Assembly: GCA_016720935.1 (NCBI GenBank)
Contig: JADKJP010000001.1
Coordinates: 6,300 to 70,299 of the forward strand
Length of the DNA stretch: 64,000 nt
Source of the DNA: Bacteroidota bacterium
GTDB lineage: Bacteria; Bacteroidota; Bacteroidia; AKYH767-A; 2013-40CM-41-45
Direction of reading: 5' to 3'
Within the stretch, counting starts at the first letter, position 1. Every line of letters starts with the position of its first letter. The notes below the pieces were generated by a model, which worked only from the letters and a program-made list of their open reading frames with translations, ran no database searches and was not told the origin of the DNA. This document shows positions 62,923-64,000 of this stretch, piece by piece. The translations under genes and the position numbers were made by a program.

Positions 62923-63890
62923 CTAATTCAGCATCGCACTGTTTTCATTCAGGCTTTCATAAACGATTCTGCTGACCCGGGCACGTACCTCAGGTACGAC
63001 CTTGTTGTCACGGCCTTTGGTCATGACGGTTGAAACATGGGTCTGTCGTGGTAGTAAAAATACCGGTTTCATGGAGTTGCTGGATTTCGCGCAAGATGCG
63101 CTCCCCAAATTTCCGTGCAATCTTTAATGACGGATCCATGTATTTTGAAAAGCCGGTTTTAAATCCACTTTGTGGTAATAATTGAAGCGCGTATTCTGAG
63201 GCTTCAGGCTTTAGGACAGAGGAATTATACAAAACCCTGAGAAGGCGGGAGCATTCCTTTACAGTTAATTCATAATTCGTCTGGACTTGCCGGGAATCGG
63301 CAATTCAAGATCCTTTAAAATGTTTTGATATGCAATAAAATCAACATCTCTGTTCAATAATGCAGCTGCGTCATTATCTGAATAAATGATCATTTGAGCG
63401 ATGAGATCTTTACTTTATAATAATTGCCGGGTACCAATACATTTCCGGTTAAGAATCAATTCGGGAGAGAAATCTCACCAAAATGACGCATGAGAAGAAT
63501 CTTAAAATGGATGGATTGCTTTCAACATTTTTTAGATAACAAATCATGGTTACCACCTTCATGATACTTCCCGGACTATATGTTTCAGAAGGATTTATGC
63601 TAAACCATTTTCCATCAGACTGTTGCCCGGAACATTACAGAAGCGCTTTGAATGACTCCGGCTGCCTTTGCTGGTCAAAAAAACTGATTCAACTTAGCCT
63701 TTAAGTGGTCAAAACTCTGTTCCTCGTTCCGAGCATCCACCAGTATTACGGGTTTTGGTCAATTCATAAATGTTTTGACGCAGGATTTGGAACGGAACAA
63801 TTGTTTCTTTCTGAAACCCGTTCAATCACTTTGGTTGGTTTTTGATAAAGCCATGCAAGGCCGATCGAAGAAAACCAGCAAAAATCAGCT
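62923..63890 (-). pseudogene. Class A beta-lactamase-like serine hydrolase, many frameshifts
   Basis: Pieces in three frames align to one serine hydrolase: IQSASVMFR.., ETYSPGSIMKVVTMICYLK (SxxK), KDLIAQMIIYSDNDAAA (SDN motif) and a C-terminal VPEVRARVSRIVYESLNEN. An N-terminal anchor is suggested near 63880. At least six indels are needed, so function is unlikely or the sequence is unreliable here, near the window end. The left end (stop at 62923) is firm, the right end approximate. Confidence 0.65.
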
Positions 63891-64000
63891 AACAAATAGT
63901 AAATTGGTAACTTGTAGGACAAAAATTTCCTTGAGTTCGCAGTTCGCTTTTGCCCCCAAAGAAAAGCGAATGCTCGAAGTGTCTTTATTACTGGAGAAAA

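Overview
The window reads as chromosomal DNA of a Bacteroidota bacterium. It encodes gliding-motility ABC proteins (GldF, GldG), three secreted proteins with Type IX secretion C-terminal sorting domains, SprB-type adhesin repeats, an ECF sigma/anti-sigma pair of the VPxGYFE type, and promoters of the Bacteroidota TTTG-N18/19-TAnnTTTG type. I cannot fix the family or genus from sequence alone.

Layout. 1-6.0 kb (minus strand): a truncated CoA-transferase, then a compact sulfur-relay cluster (rhodanese-thioredoxin fusion, OsmC, thioredoxin, a small Cys-rich membrane protein, two single-domain rhodaneses) behind a Cys-containing Crp/Fnr regulator, then mnmE. 6.2-11.2 kb: sucD, fabG and an S9 peptidase separated by short degenerate CTAA-type repeat arrays, then two tRNA-Leu genes. 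11.2-23.6 kb: secreted/T9SS proteins, dnaN, and gldF-gldG with a DUF4340 gene. 23.8-37.3 kb: SAM hydrolase-type protein, PhoH, purC, an esterase-like lipoprotein, an RNA m5C methyltransferase, a giant 2095-residue TPR/PD40/triple-SPOR protein, clpS and an M48 lipoprotein protease.

37.44-50.47 kb is an integrated element in the 3' end of tRNA-Arg(ACG). A 25-bp att repeat (one mismatch) flanks it, and a tyrosine integrase gene lies at the inner right edge. Nearly all its genes run leftward from the integrase: an excisionase-type HTH, a DUF1376-like replication protein, a Twinkle/DnaB-like helicase, a run of small unknown proteins, one 1121-aa tape-measure-like protein, and FRG-domain cargo next to the tRNA. 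It has no capsid, portal, large terminase, relaxase or lysis gene that I can recognise, yet its ORFs are intact and tightly packed. That makes it a candidate phage satellite or another undescribed type of integrative element, and it is the most interesting part of the window.

50.6-64 kb: a phosphohexomutase, a cysteine desulfurase, an IS3-family insertion with a 3-bp target duplication, an ECF sigma/anti-sigma/Spy-like operon, a split transketolase with a von Willebrand A gene between its halves, an Hsp15-like S4 protein, an AI-2E-type permease, and heavily frameshifted OstA-like and class A beta-lactamase-like genes. Single-base frameshifts, mostly in homopolymers, occur at both flanks (2-6 kb and 52-64 kb), while 6.2-51.9 kb has none that I could see. 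Uneven consensus quality is at least as likely as real gene decay.
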